In this document: positions 1 to 5,141 of the stretch, piece by piece
Numbering within the stretch: the stretch's first letter is position 1
Layout of the letters: each line of letters opens with the position of its first letter
Assembly: GCA_035528275.1 (NCBI GenBank)
Contig: DATKYV010000349.1
Span: forward strand, 1 to 6,905
Length of the DNA: 6,905 nt
DNA from: DATKYV01 sp035528275
Lineage (GTDB): Bacteria; Acidobacteriota; Terriglobia; UBA7540
Direction: 5' to 3'
The notes under the pieces: model-generated
Databases searched by the model: none
Seen by the model: only the letters and a program-made list of their open reading frames with translations
Told to the model about the DNA's origin: nothing
Position numbers and translations under genes: made by a program

Positions 1-81
1 GAGTTGAGCGGGGAATGGTCGAACGATACCGGTGATAAGGGCAGCTGGCAGGTCAAGAAGAAGGTCGAGCCGAAGAAGTAG
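1..81 (+). CDS. C-terminal end of an unidentified protein (5' part outside window)
   Basis: Frame 1 is open from the first base to a TAG at 79-81 and gives 26 residues, beginning ELSGEWSNDTGDKGSW and ending in a lysine-rich tail (VKKKVEPKK). The G-x-W and D-x-G-x-W spacing resembles the last strands of a beta-sheet domain in small secreted or lipocalin-like proteins, but this is too little to assign a family. The gene begins left of the window. It is followed by a long non-coding gap, so it probably ends its transcription unit here. That the frame is coding is inferred from sensible residue composition and an open frame to the window edge; the function is unknown. Confidence 0.5.
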   Translation, partial: ELSGEWSNDTGDKGSWQVKKKVEPKK

Positions 82-199
82 GCGCGCAAAGCCCGTCGTC
101 GACAATGCTTGTTCCGTAAGAGTCGCCGTTTCTTGTGCGCCGCCCGCCCCCAAGCGTGAAGGCGCGCGCCGCGGATATCGGTTTCTTTATCCGAGAAAT

Positions 200-311
200 C
201 CCTCACCCTCGGCTTTCTCCCGCCGCTAGCGGGCGAGAGGGGAAGTTTTTCAGATTTGCAGCCCTCTCCCTCTGGGAAAGGGTGGCCCCGCGAGGTGGGA
301 TCGGGTGAGGG
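200..311. repeat. REP-like palindromic intergenic repeat
   Basis: The outer arms are a perfect 9-bp inverted pair, CCCTCACCC (200-208) and GGGTGAGGG (303-311). Between them are two further hairpins. One is CCCGC (219-223) with GCGGG (229-233). The other is CCCTCTCCC (262-270) with GGGAAAGGG (274-282), which has one mismatch and a 3-base loop. Nested palindromes built of CCCTC/GAGGG blocks in a gap are the usual look of REP-type elements scattered through bacterial chromosomes. Only one copy is in this window, so its repeated nature is inferred from form and from recall of similar intergenic units. Confidence 0.5.
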
Positions 312-449
312 CGCCACCGCCATGCCCACAAACGGAACTGCGGAGGACCATCTCGGCCATGGCCATGGGCACCATTGCCGATGGAGAATCTGCCTTCCGG
401 CGAACTTCCCGTCCTCCCTCCAGAAGGCACATCCGACAATCACCCACGC

Positions 450-479
450 TTGACTCGGCACTCCGACCCCGCATAGCAT
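450..479 (+). promoter_or_regulatory. Candidate sigma-70-type promoter for the Ca2+/H+ antiporter gene
   Basis: TTGACT (450-455, five of six bases of the -35 consensus) is followed after 18 bases by TAGCAT (474-479, four of six of the -10 consensus). Transcription would begin near 486, leaving a leader of about 75 bases before the ATG at 561. The match was made by eye with no experimental support. Confidence 0.4.
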
Positions 480-560
480 TCGCCTGCCGCAGCGCCGATT
501 GCGGTCCCCAGCATCAGGGCGGGGGAAATCCGAGAGGACACTCAAGAGGATACGACCTTC

Positions 561-1667
561 ATGCCTGGACAATCGGCCGGGACGCAGGCTCTGCGCTTTT
601 CGATCGGCAACTGGAGGATTTCGATTCTCTTGCTCGTCCCGGGCGCGGTGGTGCTCGAAACCCTTCACTCGCATCCGGTGGCAATCTTCGGAGTGGCGGC
701 CCTGGCACTTGTCCCACTGGCGAGCCTCTTGGGTGACGCCACCGAAGAATTGGCCGGGCACGTCGGCCCGGCGCTGGGCGGTTTCCTGAACGCCACGCTC
801 GGCAACGCCACCGAGCTCATCATCGCCTTCCTGGCGCTGCACAGCGGGCACATCGAAGTCGTCAAAGCTTCCATTACCGGCAGCATCATCGGCAACCTGC
901 TGCTGGTTTTCGGACTGGCGGTCCTGGCAGGCGGCTTCGGCCGGGAGAAGCAGACCTTTAACCGCACGGCCATAGGCGCCAACACGTCGATGCTGTTCCT
1001 CGCCGTCGTGGCGCTGGTGATGCCCGCCATCTTCGACCTCGCCGTCTTCGGCAGGCTGGAGGAGACCGGAGAAACCATCGAGCGGCTGAGCTTTTGGACC
1101 GCTGCGGTCCTCCTCATCAGCTACTTTGCCAGCCTCATCTTCACCTTCCGCACCCACAAGGACGTCTTTCGCGGCGAGAGCCACCACACGCCCTCCCTGG
1201 GCCGCGGCGTGGCGATTGCGGTGCTGACAGTGGCAACAATTTTCATTGCCCTGGCAAGCGAAATCCTGGTGGGGCAAATCGAGTATGTAACCAAGTCGTT
1301 GGGCTGGACCGAACTCTTTGTGGGACTCGTCATCGTGGCCACGGTGGGCAACGCCGCCGAGCACTCCACGGCGGTGATGGCGGCGCGCAAGGACCAGATG
1401 GACTTAGCGCTCAACATCGCCGTGGGCAGCTCGACCCAGATCGCGCTCTTTGTCGCGCCGCTGCTGGTAGTGGCCTCGCAGTTCATGGCCGCGCCCATGT
1501 CCCTGGTATTCCATCCGCTGGAAATCGCCGCCGTCATTTTTTCCGTGGGCGTGGTCACGCTGGTCTCCCAGGACGGCGAGACCAACTGGTTCGAAGGCCT
1601 CCAGTTGCTCAGCGTCTATGTGATTCTCGGCGTCTTCTTCTACTTCCTACCCGCCACGCCCGGATAA
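561..1667 (+). CDS. cax: Ca2+/H+ antiporter, CAX type (CaCA superfamily)
   Basis: This integral inner-membrane exchanger is expected to expel Ca2+ in exchange for protons. The 368 residues are mostly hydrophobic helices (about 11). The two inverted halves each carry the alpha-repeat signature of the superfamily. The first is GNATE (residues 81-85, acidic E85) followed by a GSIIGNLLLVFGLAVLAGG stretch. The second is GNAAEH (263-268, E267) followed by NIAVGSSTQIALFVAPLLV. These glutamates are the known cation-binding residues of CAX proteins. An acidic segment (about 166-175) lies between the halves, where such proteins often have an acidic loop. The length is normal for bacterial CAX/ChaA-like proteins. 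ATG 561 is preceded by AGAGGA (546-551) at 9 bases. The gene appears to be transcribed alone from the promoter at 450-479. Which ion it prefers (Ca2+, Na+, K+) cannot be read from sequence. Confidence 0.9.
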   Translation: MPGQSAGTQALRFSIGNWRISILLLVPGAVVLETLHSHPVAIFGVAALALVPLASLLGDATEELAGHVGPALGGFLNATLGNATELIIAFLALHSGHIEVVKASITGSIIGNLLLVFGLAVLAGGFGREKQTFNRTAIGANTSMLFLAVVALVMPAIFDLAVFGRLEETGETIERLSFWTAAVLLISYFASLIFTFRTHKDVFRGESHHTPSLGRGVAIAVLTVATIFIALASEILVGQIEYVTKSLGWTELFVGLVIVATVGNAAEHSTAVMAARKDQMDLALNIAVGSSTQIALFVAPLLVVASQFMAAPMSLVFHPLEIAAVIFSVGVVTLVSQDGETNWFEGLQLLSVYVILGVFFYFLPATPG

Positions 1668-1825
1668 GCGACTTTCGGAATAGGAACGTGAGCCCGTCAA
1701 AAGAAGGTGCATAGCCAGCCTGCGGAGGTTGAGCTACACTTGTCACGTTGTGAGAAAATGCTCGGCCCGCCAGCAATAGACGTCGGAAGCATTGGATGGG
1801 CCGCGCGGCAATCGGGGGCAAATAA

Positions 1826-2941
1826 ATGAACATCGGTCTTCCGAAGGAAATCAAGGACGGCGAGTATCGTGTGGGGCTTGTGCCGGCGGGCGTTCACGCG
1901 CTGGTTGAAGACGGCAGCGCCGTGTGGGTGGAGAAAGGGGCCGGGCTGGGGCCCGGTTTCACCGACCAAGAATACGCGGAGGCGGGAGCCCGGCTGGTCG
2001 AAACGTCCCGCGAGGTTTACGAGCGTTGCGAGCTGATCGTCAAGGTTAAGGAGCCCGTCGGGCCGGAGTACGAGCTTTTGCGCAAGGACCAGATCGTGTT
2101 CAGCTACCTGCACCTGGCGCCCTTGCCGGACCTGACCCGCCTTCTCCTCGAGCGCCAGGTCACCGGCGTCGCCTACGAGACTATCCGCGATAAGCACGGC
2201 GCGCTGCCCTTGCTTACGCCCATGAGCGAAATCGCCGGGCGCATGTCCATCGTCGTGGGAAGCTACTTCCTGCAAAAACCGCATGGCGGCCGCGGCGTCT
2301 TGCTGGGCGGCGTCCCGGGCGTGCGGCCGGCGCTGGTGGTGATTCTCGGCGCGGGCGTCGTGGGCATCAACGCCACCAAGATGGCCATGGGGATGGGCGC
2401 GCAGGTGCTGATTCTCGACGTCGATCTCGACCGCCTGCGCCACCTCGACGATCTCTTCTTCGGCCGCGTGGAGACGCATCTCTCGAGCACCTACAACATC
2501 GCCGAAGCCGTTCGGAAGGCGGACCTCTTGATCGGCGCCGTGCTGCTCCCCGGCCATAGCGCCCCACGCCTGGTGACCCGCAAGATGCTGGGGACGATGG
2601 CGCCGGGCTCGGTGATTGTCGATGTCGCCGTGGATCAAGGCGGGTGCGTCGAGACCACCCGGCCCACGTCCCACAGCGATCCCGTCTACACCGTGGACGG
2701 CGTCGTCCACTACTGCGTCACCAACATGCCGGGCGCCATGCCCCGCACTTCCACCATCGCCTTGACCAATGCCACCATCCCCTATGTCCGAAAAATCGCC
2801 GCCCTGGGGCTGAAGGGCGCCATCGAGGAGAACCCGCTGCTCAAGGGCGGGGTCAACACCTACGCGGGGCACATCACCTGCCAGCCCGTGGCCGAATCGC
2901 AGAAGCTCCCTTACCGCGACCTCGGCGAACTGCTGCGCTAG
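1826..2941 (+). CDS. ald: Alanine dehydrogenase (EC 1.4.1.1)
   Basis: This cytoplasmic enzyme interconverts L-alanine + NAD+ + water with pyruvate + NADH + ammonium. The protein is full length (371 aa) and collinear with well-studied Ald enzymes. R15 (in KDGEYRVGL), K75 (KVKEP), H96 (SYLHLAP) and D270 (VDVAVDQGG) match the substrate-binding and catalytic residues at the same numbers as in the mycobacterial enzyme. The Rossmann glycine motif GAGVVG (175-180) is followed by D198 at the end of the next strand (LILDVD), which indicates NAD+ rather than NADP+. ATG 1826 follows GGGGG (1814-1818) at 7 bases. The upstream gap (1668-1825) has no clear promoter, but a TACACT at 1735-1740 could be a weak -10. 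An AlaA-like aminotransferase gene follows 154 bp downstream, suggesting linked alanine metabolism. No defects are seen. Confidence 0.96.
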   Translation: MNIGLPKEIKDGEYRVGLVPAGVHALVEDGSAVWVEKGAGLGPGFTDQEYAEAGARLVETSREVYERCELIVKVKEPVGPEYELLRKDQIVFSYLHLAPLPDLTRLLLERQVTGVAYETIRDKHGALPLLTPMSEIAGRMSIVVGSYFLQKPHGGRGVLLGGVPGVRPALVVILGAGVVGINATKMAMGMGAQVLILDVDLDRLRHLDDLFFGRVETHLSSTYNIAEAVRKADLLIGAVLLPGHSAPRLVTRKMLGTMAPGSVIVDVAVDQGGCVETTRPTSHSDPVYTVDGVVHYCVTNMPGAMPRTSTIALTNATIPYVRKIAALGLKGAIEENPLLKGGVNTYAGHITCQPVAESQKLPYRDLGELLR

Positions 2942-2959
2942 AGATCCCGCCGAAAATCC

Positions 2960-2987
2960 GTAGGGGCGATTCATGAATCGCGCCTGC
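2960..2987. repeat. 28-bp imperfect palindromic repeat
   Basis: A perfect 16-bp core (GCGATTCATGAATCGC, 2966-2981) is extended by mismatch-tolerant arms GTAGGG/CCTGC to about 28 bp. It sits 19 bp after the ald stop codon. Short units reading GTAGGGGCGATTCATGAATCGC recur between genes in many unrelated bacterial genomes (recall, not searched). It could form a hairpin at the end of the ald transcript, but no T-run follows, so it is not a classical terminator. Confidence 0.5.
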
Positions 2988-3053
2988 AGCTTGGCGCCCT
3001 GCTCAGCACAGGGGGATACGACGTGAGTAGGCTCTTCCAGCCCACCACCCTGT

Positions 3054-3082
3054 TTGACGGTATCGCGGCTTTCTGCTAGAAA
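3054..3082 (+). promoter_or_regulatory. Candidate sigma-70-type promoter for the aminotransferase gene
   Basis: TTGACG (3054-3059, five of six) and TAGAAA (3077-3082, four of six) are separated by the ideal 17 bases. Transcription would begin near 3089-3090, only about 6 bases before the ATG at 3096. That makes the TTG at 3054 part of the promoter rather than a start codon, and implies an almost leaderless message. Confidence 0.5.
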
Positions 3083-3091
3083 TGTACATTT
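3080..3091. promoter_or_regulatory. 12-bp perfect palindrome, possible operator
   Basis: AAATGTACATTT reads identically on both strands and overlaps the 3' half of the putative -10 box and the expected transcription start. A dimeric repressor bound here would block initiation. One or two 12-bp palindromes are expected by chance in a window this size, so position is the main argument. No specific regulator family can be named. Confidence 0.3.
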
Positions 3092-3095
3092 GCCC

Positions 3096-4310
3096 ATGAG
3101 CAAGAGAATTGAGCAAGTGAGAGAGATTCTGGCCGCGCAGCGGATGGAGCACATCCGCTACGCGATTCGCGACCTTGCGGTCCTCGCCGAGCAGCTGGCG
3201 CGGGAGGGCAAAGAGATTCTCGCCCTCAATATCGGCGATCCCGTGGCTTTCGACTTCCAGGTTCCCGAGCACTTGATCGAGGCAGTGGCCAAGGCCATGC
3301 GCGACGGCAGGAACGGCTACGGTCCGTCGCTGGGCGTGGAGGAAGCGCTCGATTCCATCCGCGCCTCCGCCGAGCGCAAGGGCATCCGCAATATCCAAAG
3401 CGTCTTCATCACAGCAGGCGTAAGCGAGGCAGTGGACATCACCCTGACAGCGCTGGTCAACCCCGGCGAAAACGCCTTGACACCTTGCCCTGAGTATCCG
3501 CTTTATTCCGCCGTGCTAGCCAAGCTCAGCGCTCAGCCGAACACCTACGCGCTCGACGAGGGGAATGGGTGGGAACCGGACCTCGAGCATCTTGAGTCGA
3601 GAATTTCCGCCGGCACGCGCGCCATCGTACTCATTAATCCCAACAACCCCACGGGGGCCGTCTATTCACGCCAGACCCTCGAGCGCATTGCCGAACTCGC
3701 CCGGCAGAACAACCTGGTGATTCTCGCCGACGAAATCTATGACGAACTCGTTCTGGAAGGCGAGCCGCACGTTTCCATCGCCGCCATCGCCCCTGACGTT
3801 CCCATCGTGACCTTCGGTGGGCTTTCCAAGGGTTACCTGGTGCCCGGCTGGCGGCTGGGCTGGGCGGTGGTGAGCGGCGACGGCGCCGCGCTCCGAAACT
3901 ACATCGAGGGAATGCACCAATTGCTTCGCGCCCGGCTGTGCGCCAATTACGCCATCCAGTACGCGGTGCGCCCGGCGCTGGAAGGGCCGCAGGATCACCT
4001 GCCGGAAATGGTCACCAAGCTGCGCGCCCGGCGCGACCTGACGGTGGAGTGGGCCAACGCGACGCCGCATTTGAGCTGTGTGCCGCCCCGTGGCGCCTTC
4101 TACGCTTTCCCCCGGCTCGAGATTCCCGAGAGCGACGAGGAATTCGTCAAGAAGCTGTTGCTTGAGAAGCAAGTCCTGGTGGTCAACGGCAGCGGTTTCG
4201 GGCAGGTGACCGGAACGCGACACTTCCGCCTCGTCTTCCTTCCTGACGAGGCGACGCTCCGCCGCGCCTACAATGCCATCGGCGAGTTTATGCAGGAGCA
4301 CTATGCCTGA
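3096..4310 (+). CDS. alaA: Pyridoxal-phosphate aminotransferase, AlaA-like (glutamate-pyruvate type)
   Basis: This fold-type I, class I/II cytoplasmic transaminase probably interconverts pyruvate + glutamate with alanine + 2-oxoglutarate. Counted from ATG 3096 (404 aa), the order of landmarks matches E. coli AlaA: LNIGDP (44-49), CPEYPLY (131-137) with the cofactor-stacking tyrosine region, NPNNPTGAVY (181-190), ADEIYD (211-216, D212 for the pyridine nitrogen), GGLSKGY (241-247, Schiff-base K245), YIEGMHQLLRARLCAN (269-284), and HFRLV (376-380, carboxylate-binding R378). The stretch near 269-284 is particularly AlaA-like. A longer form from TTG 3054 is rejected because that segment looks like a promoter. 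No Shine-Dalgarno precedes 3096, consistent with a near-leaderless transcript. ATG 3144 is a less likely alternative because it would remove residues matching the family N-terminus. Other substrates such as valine cannot be excluded. Confidence 0.9.
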   Translation: MSKRIEQVREILAAQRMEHIRYAIRDLAVLAEQLAREGKEILALNIGDPVAFDFQVPEHLIEAVAKAMRDGRNGYGPSLGVEEALDSIRASAERKGIRNIQSVFITAGVSEAVDITLTALVNPGENALTPCPEYPLYSAVLAKLSAQPNTYALDEGNGWEPDLEHLESRISAGTRAIVLINPNNPTGAVYSRQTLERIAELARQNNLVILADEIYDELVLEGEPHVSIAAIAPDVPIVTFGGLSKGYLVPGWRLGWAVVSGDGAALRNYIEGMHQLLRARLCANYAIQYAVRPALEGPQDHLPEMVTKLRARRDLTVEWANATPHLSCVPPRGAFYAFPRLEIPESDEEFVKKLLLEKQVLVVNGSGFGQVTGTRHFRLVFLPDEATLRRAYNAIGEFMQEHYA

Positions 4311-4370
4311 CTTGCGCTCGGCTTTGTCGAGCGGGGACGGGAACAGGGAAAGAGTTGTCAGGAAATCCCC

Positions 4371-4568
4371 ATGGAAATCAACGAGATAATCAGAAGACTG
4401 AGGAACAAGGGCCACAGTATCGGAGATCCAGTCGTCAACAGTGACGGCAAATTGTGCGTGCGGATCGATGATGTTTCCATGTTTCAACGAGACGCGGAGG
4501 AGCTTGCTCTCGGTCGGGCCAAGCTCGATGAGATTATCGAGAGGAACAGGGGGAAGAACCTTCCGTAA
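4371..4568 (+). CDS. Small orphan protein, 65 aa, function unknown
   Basis: I do not recognise the family. The product is soluble, charged and mostly helical in appearance. The N-terminal helix (MEINEIIRRLRNKGHSIG) is followed by a short segment with alternating hydrophobics (DPVVNSDGKLCVRIDDVSM, about 19-37), and then a second helix rich in A, E, L and R (about 40-60) ending in GKNLP. There is one cysteine (C29) and no signal peptide or membrane segment. AGGAA (4360-4364) lies 6 bases before the ATG, a good ribosome binding site. The gene is 60 bp after the aminotransferase stop. A 6-bp hairpin (4315-4333) without a T-run lies between, so co-transcription is possible. Confidence 0.65.
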   Translation: MEINEIIRRLRNKGHSIGDPVVNSDGKLCVRIDDVSMFQRDAEELALGRAKLDEIIERNRGKNLP

Positions 4569-4600
4569 GCAATTTTCTCAACGTAAACGACGGCCGCGTG

Positions 4601-4628
4601 TTAAGTTTACCTTAAGAAGTGTTATGCT
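4601..4628 (+). promoter_or_regulatory. AT-rich promoter region with TTAAG repeats, upstream of the 68-aa gene
   Basis: TATGCT (4623-4628, four of six of -10) follows TTAAGT (4601-4606, a weak -35) at 16 bases. TTAAG occurs at 4601 and again at 4612, exactly one helical turn apart, and TTAAG/CTTAA (4601-4605/4611-4615) is also an inverted pair. Eleven-base-spaced direct repeats at -35 are typical of OmpR-type response-regulator sites, which is an inference here. The AT-rich patch stands out in a GC-rich window. Expected start of transcription is about 4635, giving a leader of about 148 bases. Confidence 0.4.
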
Positions 4629-4644
4629 GCCTGGTCCACCGCCG

Positions 4645-4785
4645 TTTGCCCGCCGCCAAACCGCTGAAAGATCTAAGCAAGGCACTTTGTTTGAGGGAAC
4701 AGCGGATCACCAGTTCGCTGAAGGAAAGGCGGGCATCAAAGCGGCGAATGTACAAATGGCCGATGGCTAGGTGCAGTAGCCCATG
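4645..4785 (+). promoter_or_regulatory. Putatively structured 5' leader of the 68-aa membrane protein gene
   Basis: A perfect 8-bp long-range pair, TGCCCGCC (4647-4654) with GGCGGGCA (4728-4735), encloses a 6-bp pair CCGCTG (4661-4666) with CAGCGG (4700-4705). The latter arm can instead pair with CGCTG at 4716-4720. Just before the gene, ATGGCTA (4763-4769) pairs with TAGC(C)CCAT (4777-4784, one bulged C). This covers the first bases of the start codon and leaves the AGGTG ribosome site in the loop. No known riboswitch consensus was matched, and the fold was read by eye. Confidence 0.3.
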
Positions 4786-4989
4786 CGTGACCGCAGACAA
4801 CTCTATGTCCTCCTCGGTATGGCTGCTTGGCTCACGGTGGCGGCATGGTTTGCCCATCGCGTCCCCGTGTATGGTGGCTATATCTCTATGGATTTCGGCA
4901 AGTTCATGGTAAGAATGGTTACTTATTCAATGCCCGCCCTTCTTTTCGGCGGCATTCTCTTGTGGTGGTTCGGTAAACCGAAGCGGTAG
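4783..4989 (+). CDS. Small two-helix membrane protein, 68 aa, function unknown
   Basis: I do not recognise the family. A basic start (MRDRRQ) precedes a first hydrophobic helix (about 7-26, YVLLGMAAWLTVAAWFAH), a short loop (VPVYGGYISMDFG), a second helix (about 41-63, FMVRMVTYSMPALLFGGILLWW), and a basic tail (FGKPKR). By the positive-inside rule both ends should face the cytoplasm. AGGTG (4769-4773) is 9 bases upstream of the ATG, a moderate ribosome site. Another frame here (4619-4912) is open but has implausible composition. The gene stands alone between an AT-rich promoter and a short hairpin. The hydrophobic pattern is strong evidence that it is real, but function cannot be inferred. 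Confidence 0.6.
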   Translation: MRDRRQLYVLLGMAAWLTVAAWFAHRVPVYGGYISMDFGKFMVRMVTYSMPALLFGGILLWWFGKPKR

Positions 4990-4990
4990 C

Positions 4991-5005
4991 GTGGAGTCGC
5001 TCCAC
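4991..5005 (+). terminator. Short perfect hairpin after the 68-aa gene
   Basis: GTGGAG (4991-4996) and CTCCAC (5000-5005) form a 6-bp stem with a 3-base loop, directly after the stop codon at 4987-4989. There is no following T-run, so its role as a terminator is weakly supported. It may only protect the 3' end of the message or be part of the next gene's leader. Confidence 0.25.
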
Positions 5006-5050
5006 AGCACGACGCTGTATCCGTCGGCAGGTTTGGATCCAGCATCTCTG

Positions 5051-5141
5051 CAGAATTGGCAAAAGGAACATGGTTCTGGGAGATGTGTGGATACCGTAAC
5101 AGTTTCTGACCCGCAGAAACTGGGAGGTAGCGAACCCAGTG
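5051..5141 (+). promoter_or_regulatory. Leader of the Ni/Co transporter gene with mutually exclusive hairpins at the start site
   Basis: CAGTTTCTG (5100-5108) and CAGAAACTG (5114-5122) form a perfect 9-bp stem with a 5-base loop. ACTGGG (5119-5124) and CCCAGT (5135-5140) form a 6-bp stem that pairs the first two bases of the GTG start and three G's of the ribosome site GGGAGG (5122-5127). The two stems share 5119-5122 and cannot coexist: the first frees the start, the second hides it. Further copies of the pairing blocks lie upstream, CAGAA (5051-5055) and TTCTGGG (5074-5080). This arrangement fits a translational switch. No known metal or cobalamin riboswitch consensus is visible. Confidence 0.4.

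Larger units (their letters stand above)
82..560. other. 479-base intergenic region
   Basis: No convincing gene lies here. The short open frames are arginine-, serine- and proline-rich, disagree with one another, and lack ribosome binding sites. The region holds a 10-bp GC palindrome (161-170), a multi-palindrome REP-like unit (200-311), a hairpin with arms TGCCTTC (391-397) and GAAGGCA (423-429), and a likely promoter at 450-479 for the downstream antiporter gene. The stretch between 82 and 200 shows nothing else I can name. Confidence 0.6.

Noticed and set aside
305..736. A 143-codon plus-strand frame overlapping the antiporter gene
   Set aside because: It has Arg/Pro/Ser-rich composition, spans the REP edge and promoter, has no ribosome site, and overlaps the convincing CAX frame.
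3054..3095. TTG start adding 14 residues to the aminotransferase
   Set aside because: The TTG is part of a good -35 box and the ATG at 3096 matches the expected family N-terminus.
1697..3154. A 485-codon minus-strand open frame opposite ald
   Set aside because: It mirrors a full-length, motif-complete ald gene. Long antisense frames are common in GC-rich DNA, and its residue composition (H, G, D, R rich) looks non-protein-like.
3666..4487. A 273-codon minus-strand open frame opposite the aminotransferase gene
   Set aside because: It is antisense to conserved PLP-enzyme motifs and shows no recognisable domain of its own.
4645..4782. Resemblance to a c-di-GMP (GEMM-I) riboswitch (CCAAACC, GAAA and GCAAGGC blocks)
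   Set aside because: The order and spacing do not fit the consensus and the conserved GGGACGCAAAGCC core is missing.
4619..4912. A 97-codon plus-strand frame across the 68-aa gene
   Set aside because: Its composition is rich in Cys, Ser, Arg and Lys without structure. The overlapping frame from 4783 has clear membrane helices.
4990..5138. Cobalamin or NiCo riboswitch before the metal transporter
   Set aside because: No B12-box-like GCCACTG core or NiCo four-way junction pattern could be found. Only the alternative hairpins remain.
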